36,729 nt of DNA from Opitutia bacterium (GTDB lineage Bacteria; Verrucomicrobiota; Verrucomicrobiia; Opitutales; UBA953). Shown here piece after piece: positions 16,841 to 24,055 of the stretch (position 1 is the stretch's first letter; every line of letters starts with the position of its first letter). The translations under genes were made by a program, and so were the position numbers. The notes beneath the pieces are model-generated. The model saw only the letters and a program-made list of their open reading frames with translations, was not told the DNA's origin and did no database searches. The stretch spans positions 1 to 36,729 of the forward strand of contig CANBWJ010000002.1 in the NCBI GenBank assembly GCA_947373115.1, given 5' to 3'.

Positions 16841-17536
16841 ATGGACGTCTTACCCCGAGAGTCTTGTACCGCCGTTGCCAACATGGCCAACAATTGTTTG
16901 TTGCTCGAGCACTACCCACACCCCGAGCGCATTCGTTATCGACCCTTTGCGTGGTCGGAATTGGCTTACACTTTTGGCGTATCCCAAAAGTGGACCACCT
17001 ATCGCGGCGTGGTGCCGCATCACATTCCTTTAGTTCGTCGCTGCACGGGTGGAGGTTTAGTTTCACACTTAGAAGACTGGACCTTCGCTATTGCGATTCC
17101 AGCTGACCACGAACTTTATAAAGCGGACGCCAACCAAGCTTACGCGGTTGTGCATCAAGCGCTACTTGAATGTTTATTGAGTCAAAAATTACCGGTTGAA
17201 TTGGTTTTACATCCCATGTCGTCCCGCCCGTTTAAGGCGCCCGATCAATGCGAGACGAATGCCGAGCCTCACGACCTTGTACTAAAGTCTGATGGTCGAA
17301 AAGTGGCCGGTGCCGCTCAACGTCGAACCAGGCACGGACTCCTTTTAGAGGGTTATATTTCCCGCCCCTTACTAGCGGGCTGTAACTGGAGTAAGTTTGA
17401 AGAAGATTTTCCACGTGCACTTGGTGCGGCGCTTAAGAGTCCCCCTGTCCCAGTTTCTTCGCCTATCTACGATCAGTCCGACCACGAAGGAATGTGGGCG
17501 AAGTTTAACTCTTGTGCCTGGAACCAGCGGATTTAA
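16841..17536 (+). CDS. Lipoate-protein ligase / octanoyltransferase family protein
   Basis: A 231-residue cofactor-transferase-fold protein of the LplA/LipM group, which attaches lipoyl or octanoyl groups to 2-oxoacid dehydrogenase E2 or GcvH proteins. The lipoyl-pocket motif is RRCTGGGLVSH near residue 65, and the family lysine lies in SDGRKVAGAAQRR (K154). C137, in QCETNAEPHD, sits where octanoyltransferases of the LipM type carry their active thiol, so an octanoyltransferase is a real alternative to an ATP-using ligase. The separate C-terminal LplA accessory domain is absent. The gene starts one base after the RmlD-like gene, and its stop overlaps the mutS stop by four bases. No lipoylated partner is encoded nearby. 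Confidence 0.82.
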   Translation: MDVLPRESCTAVANMANNCLLLEHYPHPERIRYRPFAWSELAYTFGVSQKWTTYRGVVPHHIPLVRRCTGGGLVSHLEDWTFAIAIPADHELYKADANQAYAVVHQALLECLLSQKLPVELVLHPMSSRPFKAPDQCETNAEPHDLVLKSDGRKVAGAAQRRTRHGLLLEGYISRPLLAGCNWSKFEEDFPRALGAALKSPPVPVSSPIYDQSDHEGMWAKFNSCAWNQRI

Positions 17537-20091
17537 CTGAATAAATCTAACTGCGGTCCTGGTCCCTTTGGTGCCTCCTTCGACGACTTTACCTTGGCCA
17601 CGGGACTGACGGGCTTTTTCTCGATCTGTGAGAGGTCCGCAATCGGTACCTTATCATTCACAGGTAAACGCCCCGCGTCTTCGAGCCCCGATAAAATTTC
17701 ACGGGCACGCTTAACCACGGTCGGCGGCATGCCCGCCAATCGGGCGACTTGAATACCGTACGAACGATCCGCCGCACCCGGTACGACCTGGCGGACGAAA
17801 ACGATTTCGTCCTGCCACTCTTTCACGGCAACCGACCAATTGCGTAAGCGTTTTAATTCACCCGCGAGTTTAGTTAGTTCGTGGTAATGGGTGGCGAAAA
17901 GCGTTCGTGCACCCGCTTCGCCCGTACCGTGCAAGTATTCCGCGACGGCCCAAGCGATACTGATACCATCATAGGTGCTCGTGCCTCGCCCGATTTCATC
18001 AAGCACAACTAAAGAGCGCTCCGTCGCATTATTTAAAATATTAGCGGTCTCATTCATCTCCACCATGAAAGTAGAATTACCGCGGGCCAATTCATCAGAC
18101 GCCCCGACGCGACAAAATATTCGATCAATCAACCCCACGCGGGCCGACTGTGCCGGAACCCAGCAGCCAAGGTGCGCCATCAGGGCAATCAAGGCGACCT
18201 GACGAATGTACGTCGACTTACCCGCCATATTCGGGCCTGTGATCAGGGCGATTTGTTCGCCGCGGCTACTCAGTCGGGTGTCATTGGGAACAAAGGCCCC
18301 CGCCCCGGCACGGCTGTTCAGCATTCGCTCCACCACGGGGTGACGGCCCTGCACGATTTCCAAAACGTCCGAGTCATCCACGGTTGGGCAAATCCACTTA
18401 TGGGTGCGAGCCAACTCTGCCCAGCCACGCAGGGTATCGATTTCCGCCAAGGCTTGGGCGGTTGATAACAAGGACTCTGTACGTGCTAAAACCGATGCTA
18501 ATAAATTTTGGAATAATTCCAGTTCGCGGGCGAGGGCGAGTTCATCCGCTCTCAATACTTCTCTTTCTTTAACCCGCAGCTCTTCGGTCGTAAAACGCTC
18601 CGCATTCACCATCGTCTGCTTGCGAATGTAATCCGCTGGCACTTGGGCAAGATTCGACTTCGTAACCTCGATGGCATAACCAAAGGCGCCGTTATACCTT
18701 ACTTTAAGATTCTTAATCCCGGTGCGTTGTTGTTCCCGACTTTCGAAATCAAGAATCCACTGCTTACTATCCGTCGCCAATGAGCGCAGTCGATCCAGCT
18801 CAGCATCGTAGCCCAAGCGCAAGGCCCCGCCCGCAGTCAGATCGACCGGTAATTCATCCGCCAAGGCCTGTACTAAGAGTTTATAAAGGTCGCTCTCTAG
18901 ATTAATGCGCTCGGCATAGAGTTTGAGCGTGGAATTGGAGAGCCCTTCGAGTTCCTCGCGAAGTACAGGGAGAACTTTTAGGGTATCGCGTATGCCGCCG
19001 AGTTCACGCGGGTTTCTTAACCGATTTTGAAGTCGGGCAATGATACGTGGTAAGTCGCTCATCGTATGTAGGGCTTCGCCTAATCGTGTAGAGGCCCCGG
19101 AGTGCTTATAAAAAACTTCCACGACCGCTTGTCGGCCCTGGATGACTTTGAGGTCGGTTGAAGGTTCCGCCAACCACATCGCCAAGAGTCGGGCGCCACC
19201 AGGCGTGCAGGTACCATCAATCGTCTCTAATAAGGATGTTTCACGTGCACCCTGAGTAGAGCTGAACAGTTCCAGGTTTTTCGCCGAGGCCGCATCCAAG
19301 AGCACGGCCGCACCGAGTTTTACTTCGGAGATTTTAAAAAGGTTTTTGGGGCGCTCACAGAGTGAATCGGTGACGTACCCTAAAACCGCACCCGCCGCAC
19401 CCAGTGCCGCATGGTCATCCTTTAACCCAAAGCCTGCGAGGCTGTGTACGGCTAAAACCTGTGACACCAAGCGTGCGCCTGCACTGACGTCGAAATTCCA
19501 GCCCGGTAGGCGTGACACGGCCCTGCCCTCTAAAAAGGCTTCAAGGGTTGAGCGTTGGGCGTCTGAAATTTCTAATCCTTCTGGCAGCAAGACTTCGCGT
19601 GGATTAAGCGCATACAGGAGGGGCAATAAGTTTTGCGAGGTAACGTCGGTGGCTAAACGGAAATCTGCGGTGGAGACATCGAGCCATGATGCATGCCAAC
19701 CCGACTTATCCCAATAGAGTGCCAATAAATAATTACCCCGACGTGAATCCAGTTGGGAGTCTTCTATGGCTGTCCCAGGCGTAAGAATGCGGGTAATGCC
19801 ACGGCGCACCAGCTTACCCGTTGTTGGCGCTTCTAGTTGATCGCAAATCGCTACCTTCCAGCCAGCAGCTAACAATCGATTCACGTACGCGGGTGCCGCA
19901 TGATAGGGCAAGCCAGCCATCGGCGTTTCATGACGTTTCGTCAGCGTCAGGCCAATAACCTTGGAGGCTACGACCGCATCTTCGCCAAATACTTCATAGA
20001 AGTCGCCCAAGCGAAACAGGAGTAAAGTACCCGGAGCGAGTTTCTCCCGCATTTCGCGGTACTGACGCTGCATAGGGGTTTCTTTTTCCAC
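17533..20091 (-). CDS. mutS: DNA mismatch repair protein MutS
   Basis: MutS recognises mismatches and small loops and starts repair using ATP. The 852-residue protein has the full MutS1 layout: the mismatch-binding domain with the F-x-E wedge in GDFYEVF (F31, E33), the connector and clamp, then the ATPase with Walker A GPNMAGKST near 615, DEIGRGTSTYDG and the ABC-type ATHYHELT. A C-terminal tail ends in PGPQLDLFS. The start is GTG 20091; ATG 20073 (MQRQYREM) is six codons inside and could also serve. It is the last gene of the minus-strand set DUF971-phoH-mutS, 76 bases after the PIN-PhoH gene. No mutL is visible. Confidence 0.97.
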   Translation of the reverse strand: MEKETPMQRQYREMREKLAPGTLLLFRLGDFYEVFGEDAVVASKVIGLTLTKRHETPMAGLPYHAAPAYVNRLLAAGWKVAICDQLEAPTTGKLVRRGITRILTPGTAIEDSQLDSRRGNYLLALYWDKSGWHASWLDVSTADFRLATDVTSQNLLPLLYALNPREVLLPEGLEISDAQRSTLEAFLEGRAVSRLPGWNFDVSAGARLVSQVLAVHSLAGFGLKDDHAALGAAGAVLGYVTDSLCERPKNLFKISEVKLGAAVLLDAASAKNLELFSSTQGARETSLLETIDGTCTPGGARLLAMWLAEPSTDLKVIQGRQAVVEVFYKHSGASTRLGEALHTMSDLPRIIARLQNRLRNPRELGGIRDTLKVLPVLREELEGLSNSTLKLYAERINLESDLYKLLVQALADELPVDLTAGGALRLGYDAELDRLRSLATDSKQWILDFESREQQRTGIKNLKVRYNGAFGYAIEVTKSNLAQVPADYIRKQTMVNAERFTTEELRVKEREVLRADELALARELELFQNLLASVLARTESLLSTAQALAEIDTLRGWAELARTHKWICPTVDDSDVLEIVQGRHPVVERMLNSRAGAGAFVPNDTRLSSRGEQIALITGPNMAGKSTYIRQVALIALMAHLGCWVPAQSARVGLIDRIFCRVGASDELARGNSTFMVEMNETANILNNATERSLVVLDEIGRGTSTYDGISIAWAVAEYLHGTGEAGARTLFATHYHELTKLAGELKRLRNWSVAVKEWQDEIVFVRQVVPGAADRSYGIQVARLAGMPPTVVKRAREILSGLEDAGRLPVNDKVPIADLSQIEKKPVSPVAKVKSSKEAPKGPGPQLDLFS

Positions 20092-20167
20092 CCGTATAAG
20101 CGAATAATCCTCCCGAATGTCGGCAAGGACAGATTCAACCTTCAGCGATGATTTAGCCGAAAGTTGC

Positions 20168-21742
20168 TCACATCACTTGCGACGCCAATTCGGAGAGCGC
20201 ACTGCGCACGCCGTGAATGAGGCGTACGTTGGCCGTAATGGCGTGCCCCTTCATACGTTCGTGCGTGTGAATCAAGCCGTTTGATTTACCGTCGAGGTAA
20301 GGGGTGTCGACCTGATCCAAGTCGCCAATCAGGACCACTTTGGAACCTTCACCGATGCGGGTAATCACCGTCTTGGCTTCATGTGGCGTCATGTTCTGCG
20401 CCTCGTCCACAATCATGAAGGCGTGCCCGATGGAACGACCACGAATAAAAGTCATCGCCTCGATTTCAATGAGGCCAGAATCAATCAACCACTGATACGG
20501 TTTGCGTGGTTGGCCGACCTGTTGGAACTGAGAACCAAAAATCGGTTGAGCGGATTTCATGGCCTGTGCCTTCTTTTGTTTGCGCTGCGAATCGGTTGAG
20601 ACCGAGGTCTTAGTGGGCAAAGGAACTTGCGATGAAGCGGGTGCACCGTTGCGCGAGAATAAGACTTCTAAATTATCGAAGTAGGGCTGAATGTAGGGCG
20701 AAAGTTTCTCTTCCTTGGTGCCCGGCAAGGCCCCAATGTCTTTGCCGATTTGCACCACCGGACGGGAGACATAGAGTTTCTTGTAGGGCGAGAAATCACT
20801 GAGCACCTGTGATAATGCGGCGGCGATGGAAATAAAAGTTTTACCGGTGCCGGCTCGACCGAAACAGGTGACCAACTTAATCTCAGGATTAAGTAACGCG
20901 TCCAAGAAGATCCATTGCTCGAAATTTTTGGGGATCACTCGCATGCCGCGTGGCATCTGTAGTCCTTTCCGCGCACCACTGGCGGTCGACATGAACTCGC
21001 GGTAAAGTCCTAGTGGCACAAAGGCGCCATCACCGACGTGACGGGCGGGCTCGCTCCAGGAATCTGATGCCAACATGACATACTCATTGATCATGGGCGC
21101 GGGCTCGTTCTTTAACGTGACCACGACCTGAGCCACATCGCGAAAATCGCGCATCGCTGCCGCCGAAATCGTTAAGGTGCGATACTCCCCTAAATCGCTC
21201 GTCTCAATCCGGTCGTTGCGGTAGTCCTGAACTTCTAAGCCCAAGGCCTGGGCTTTGAGCGACATACACGCATCCTTGGTGACTAAGATTACGGAACCCT
21301 TGGAGGTGTCGCGCAGGTAAAGGGCCGAGGCGATGATACGATGGTCAGGTGCATCAATTTGCATGAACACCGCCCGGAGACGATCCGCCCGAGCGCCTTC
21401 GAAGTGTTCACGAATGAGCGACTCGTTAATGACGATACGCAATTCACCGCCATCGCGTAGGTCAGCATGTAATGCGCCAGGTTTCGAAGGATCACCTTCG
21501 GAAATATCTTTTAAAGTACGGTTCTCGAATAACGAACGAATGGTGCGGTTCACTCGGCGAGCACTCGCACCGAGCTGACCTTGTTGCGTCTTTAAACGAT
21601 CCAGTTCCGATAAAACCTCGACTGGTATCGCGACCGTATGCTCATCAAACTTAAAGAGCGACTCTGGGTCATGAATTAAAACATTCGTATCCAACACGTA
21701 GGTTTTTTTCACCCGTTTAGTATTCTTCTTTTCTACCTTCAC
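20168..21742 (-). CDS. PIN-PhoH family ATPase/ribonuclease
   Basis: A 524-residue fusion of an N-terminal PIN nuclease domain (about 12-150, starting TYVLDTNVLIHDP with the acidic D of LDTNV) and a C-terminal PhoH ATPase domain (about 270-524). Walker A is GRAGTGKT near 298 and Walker B lies in MIVDEAQNMTP, followed by GDLDQVDTPYLDG. Family members couple RNA unwinding with RNase activity and are distinct from PhoH proteins lacking a PIN domain. An insert at about 370-400, rich in Ser, Lys and Gln, separates two parts of the ATPase domain. GTG 21742 is the likely start, 15 bases after the DUF971 gene. No phosphate-regulated element is obvious upstream. Confidence 0.93.
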   Translation of the reverse strand: MKVEKKNTKRVKKTYVLDTNVLIHDPESLFKFDEHTVAIPVEVLSELDRLKTQQGQLGASARRVNRTIRSLFENRTLKDISEGDPSKPGALHADLRDGGELRIVINESLIREHFEGARADRLRAVFMQIDAPDHRIIASALYLRDTSKGSVILVTKDACMSLKAQALGLEVQDYRNDRIETSDLGEYRTLTISAAAMRDFRDVAQVVVTLKNEPAPMINEYVMLASDSWSEPARHVGDGAFVPLGLYREFMSTASGARKGLQMPRGMRVIPKNFEQWIFLDALLNPEIKLVTCFGRAGTGKTFISIAAALSQVLSDFSPYKKLYVSRPVVQIGKDIGALPGTKEEKLSPYIQPYFDNLEVLFSRNGAPASSQVPLPTKTSVSTDSQRKQKKAQAMKSAQPIFGSQFQQVGQPRKPYQWLIDSGLIEIEAMTFIRGRSIGHAFMIVDEAQNMTPHEAKTVITRIGEGSKVVLIGDLDQVDTPYLDGKSNGLIHTHERMKGHAITANVRLIHGVRSALSELASQVM

Positions 21743-21757
21743 AGCAATAAGGAAAAA

Positions 21758-22087
21758 TTATTTTATGTCGGCAGCGATGGTCCGCAGGTACTCCCAGCTG
21801 TAGATGCCGGTTTTGTGACCATCGCTAAACTCAAACGTCACCGCATAGTTACCAATCTTCGTCATTCCTAGTACAGTGACCCCGGGAAACTGTCGGGGAC
21901 CATCGCCACCCCAACGCTGCCCTAGAATGTCGACCTCACCCATGTTTTCCGCACTGGGTGAACGTTCGCGCAAGAACTCACCGGTGTAAAAATGCTCCAC
22001 TGCGTCCGCCCATGTGATGGCGACAAACTGACCAACGATTTGGATATCCTTAGGGGCCAGCATTGCGGTAAAGTTGTCGAGTTCCAT
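21758..22087 (-). CDS. DUF971 (GBBH-like N-terminal) protein
   Basis: About 109 residues matching the DUF971 family, the small domain also found at the N-terminus of gamma-butyrobetaine hydroxylases. The key segments are IVGQFVAITWADAVEHFY near the start and the family hallmark FSDGHKTGIYSWEYLR near the C-terminus. Bacterial stand-alone members have been tied to iron-sulfur protein handling, but this is not shown here. The frame is open back to 22198, yet that would run through the recR start. ATG 22087 gives the normal length and has GGGAAG a few bases before it. It lies 15 bases upstream of the PIN-PhoH gene in the same direction. Confidence 0.85.
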   Translation of the reverse strand: MELDNFTAMLAPKDIQIVGQFVAITWADAVEHFYTGEFLRERSPSAENMGEVDILGQRWGGDGPRQFPGVTVLGMTKIGNYAVTFEFSDGHKTGIYSWEYLRTIAADIK

Positions 22088-22168
22088 TGCTTCCCGCAAG
22101 CAGGGAGAAAGAATCGTGTGCAACCTTGACTCCCCTTCCCCTATGAAAAGTGTGAGGTCAGTATCCAA

Positions 22169-22771
22169 GTGACGCCCACCTTCGAAAAAGTCCGACAACT
22201 CTTACGCCAGCTTCCTGGCCTTGGACACCGCTCGGCCGAACGTTTGGCCCTTCACTTACTTGTCGAAAAACCCCAAACGCTGGCACCCATCTTGGAAGCG
22301 CTCCAAGCGGCCAGCCTAGCCGTGAAACGCTGTGAACGCTGTGGCAGCCTCGCCGAGGCACAACATTGCGAAGTCTGTGCGGATCCCAAGCGCGACCCAC
22401 ACTCACTCTGTATTGTGGAGCTGGTGCCCGACCTCTTTGCCATTGAGCGCTCCCAAGCCCATCGCGGCACCTACCATGTGCTCCACGGAAGGCTTTCCCC
22501 GATCAACGGCGTTGGCCCTGAGGCCCTCAACCTTGCCAGCCTTGAGCAGCGCCTGAAGTCCGAGCCGATTAATGAAATTGTGCTGGCTTTGGGTAACGAC
22601 ATCGAGGGCGAGGCTACGTGCCACTACCTCAGGGACTGTATTTTTAATATTAGGAGCACGATTAAGGTTTCACGCATCGGTTTCGGCCTCCCCAGCGGCA
22701 GCGGACTTACTTTTGCCGATACGGCCACACTCCGCAGTGCTTTAGAGGGACGACGTGATGTGGGTAACTAA
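22169..22771 (+). CDS. recR: Recombination protein RecR
   Basis: RecR works with RecF and RecO to load RecA at gaps in DNA. The 200-residue length is typical. In order: a helix-hairpin-helix (VRQLLRQLPGLGHRSAERLA), a four-cysteine zinc finger (C55, C58, C67, C70), a Toprim domain (LCIVELVPDLFAIE; GNDIEGEAT) and the C-terminal stretch RIGFGLPSGSGLTFAD. The start codon is GTG 22169. The gene is divergent from the DUF971 gene (81 bases between starts) and its 3' end overlaps the next gene by 14 bases. In many genomes recR follows dnaX; that link is absent here. Confidence 0.96.
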   Translation: MTPTFEKVRQLLRQLPGLGHRSAERLALHLLVEKPQTLAPILEALQAASLAVKRCERCGSLAEAQHCEVCADPKRDPHSLCIVELVPDLFAIERSQAHRGTYHVLHGRLSPINGVGPEALNLASLEQRLKSEPINEIVLALGNDIEGEATCHYLRDCIFNIRSTIKVSRIGFGLPSGSGLTFADTATLRSALEGRRDVGN

Positions 22772-23930
22772 TCCTCGTTTGCACTACCCGGCCTCAGCGG
22801 AAGCTTACTGGCTGCAACAAGCCCAGGAGTTGACGCAACTGAATGAAGCGGAGGCCCTCGAACGCCTCATCCCGACCGTTGCGAAGCTATCCGATTTATT
22901 TACAACGGAACGGCCTGAGAAAAACTTCCCCGATTATTTCTCGGACGCCCATCAATTAGTCGCCTATGGACTTTTCTTTTTGCCACAGAGTTTTGTGCGT
23001 ACGAGTTTCGCCCTGTCGCACGCCGTCGATTTCCGTAAGTGGCGGCCGCAGGATAAAACCCTGCGCATTCTCGACCTTGGTTCTGGCCCAGGTTCCTGTG
23101 GCACCGCTCTCGCCCATCAGCTACAAGCCTATCACGCTGCGACCATCGACCTAACTTTTGTCGATCGCTCCCCTGCTGCCCTGGTGGCCGCTGAAAACTT
23201 TGCCCAAGCAGTCTTAAAAAAGGATACGGCGGTCCATTCACGCATCGGTGATGCCAGTCGTCCAGAAACATGGCCCAGCGGTCCCTATGATATTATCGTA
23301 GCGGGCTTTGTTCTTAACGAAATGTCCCGCCTCGGCCCCAAAGAGCTGCTCCAATGGGTACAATCCATGACCGACGCCCTGGCGCCGGGTGGATTGATTC
23401 TGATTCTTGAGCCCGCCCTGAAAATTACGTCCGAGCGTCTCCAGCGATTAAGTGATGCCGTTGTGGCCAACCAAATCATTCCGCGCATCGGACCCGACCT
23501 CGATGATGCCCCCTGTCCACAATTAGCGGCCGGTATACATTGGTCACATGAAGTCCGAGCTTGGTCGATTCCGAGCGCCACCGAAATTATCAATCGCCAA
23601 CTCCATCGCGACCTCCGCGAAATTCGTTTCTCTTTTTCTGCTTTCTCCACTCAGTCTCTGCCTCCCGTTCCGGCTAACGCGATTCGCATTGTTTCTGACG
23701 TCCAAATTATCAAAGGCCTCGTTCGTTTTATTGGCATCAGTCGTGGCGCATTACAGACTGTAGAGATCTCAACGCGTGGATTATCAAAGCACGACATTAA
23801 AGCCCGAGCCGCGACCCTTGAACGGGGCGATACCGTGGCGCACACTCAGCCCGCCGCCAGTAAAGTGCGCTTACCTGATTTTGAGGCACTCCAGGTAATT
23901 TGGTCGGGTCAACGTACGGTCCAAAGCTAG
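22758..23930 (+). CDS. Rsm22-like class I SAM methyltransferase
   Basis: A 390-residue protein with a Rossmann-type methyltransferase core: SAM-binding motif ILDLGSGPGSCGTAL near residue 115, an acidic strand end in LTFVDRSPAAL near 140, and YDIIVAGFVLNEM near 180. The preceding LPQSFVRTSFALSH segment resembles the RxPATYAA region of Rsm22, a family tied to the small ribosomal subunit. The cysteine cluster of some Rsm22 proteins is not clear: only PCPQLA near 255 resembles part of it. Its substrate cannot be read from sequence. ATG 22758 follows a GTG at 22755 and overlaps recR by 14 bases, so the two are probably translated together. Confidence 0.75.
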   Translation: MWVTNPRLHYPASAEAYWLQQAQELTQLNEAEALERLIPTVAKLSDLFTTERPEKNFPDYFSDAHQLVAYGLFFLPQSFVRTSFALSHAVDFRKWRPQDKTLRILDLGSGPGSCGTALAHQLQAYHAATIDLTFVDRSPAALVAAENFAQAVLKKDTAVHSRIGDASRPETWPSGPYDIIVAGFVLNEMSRLGPKELLQWVQSMTDALAPGGLILILEPALKITSERLQRLSDAVVANQIIPRIGPDLDDAPCPQLAAGIHWSHEVRAWSIPSATEIINRQLHRDLREIRFSFSAFSTQSLPPVPANAIRIVSDVQIIKGLVRFIGISRGALQTVEISTRGLSKHDIKARAATLERGDTVAHTQPAASKVRLPDFEALQVIWSGQRTVQS

Positions 23931-23936
23931 GTCACA

Positions 23937-23957
23937 CGGTTGTCACATTTGACACCG
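23937..23957. promoter_or_regulatory. Palindrome overlapping the ppk -35 box
   Basis: CGG, one unpaired T, TGTCA, a four-base centre, TGACA and CCG form an imperfect palindrome with eight-base arms. It covers most of the TTGACA -35 element of the likely ppk promoter, which is where a repressor would act. It is not a convincing PhoB box, which needs direct repeats. Confidence 0.4.
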
Positions 23958-23978
23958 AAATAACACCTATTTCATAAA
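23949..23978 (+). promoter_or_regulatory. Putative ppk promoter
   Basis: A consensus TTGACA at 23949-23954 and CATAAA at 23973-23978 are spaced by 18 bases. Transcription would begin near 23985 and give a leader of about 70 bases before the ppk ATG. The assignment rests on consensus only. Confidence 0.5.
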
Positions 23979-24055
23979 GATTTTTGCGGATTTCAGCCGA
24001 CTGAGCCCGACTCGTTGCTGACAAGGCCGTTAAATTGACTTAGGCTTAACTTCGC

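Noticed and set aside
22088-22198. N-terminal extension of the DUF971 protein
   Set aside because: It would overlap the recR start and add 37 non-conserved residues; ATG 22087 gives the normal family length.
23937-23957. PhoB box upstream of ppk1
   Set aside because: A Pho box needs direct repeats with set spacing; the sequence is an inverted repeat.
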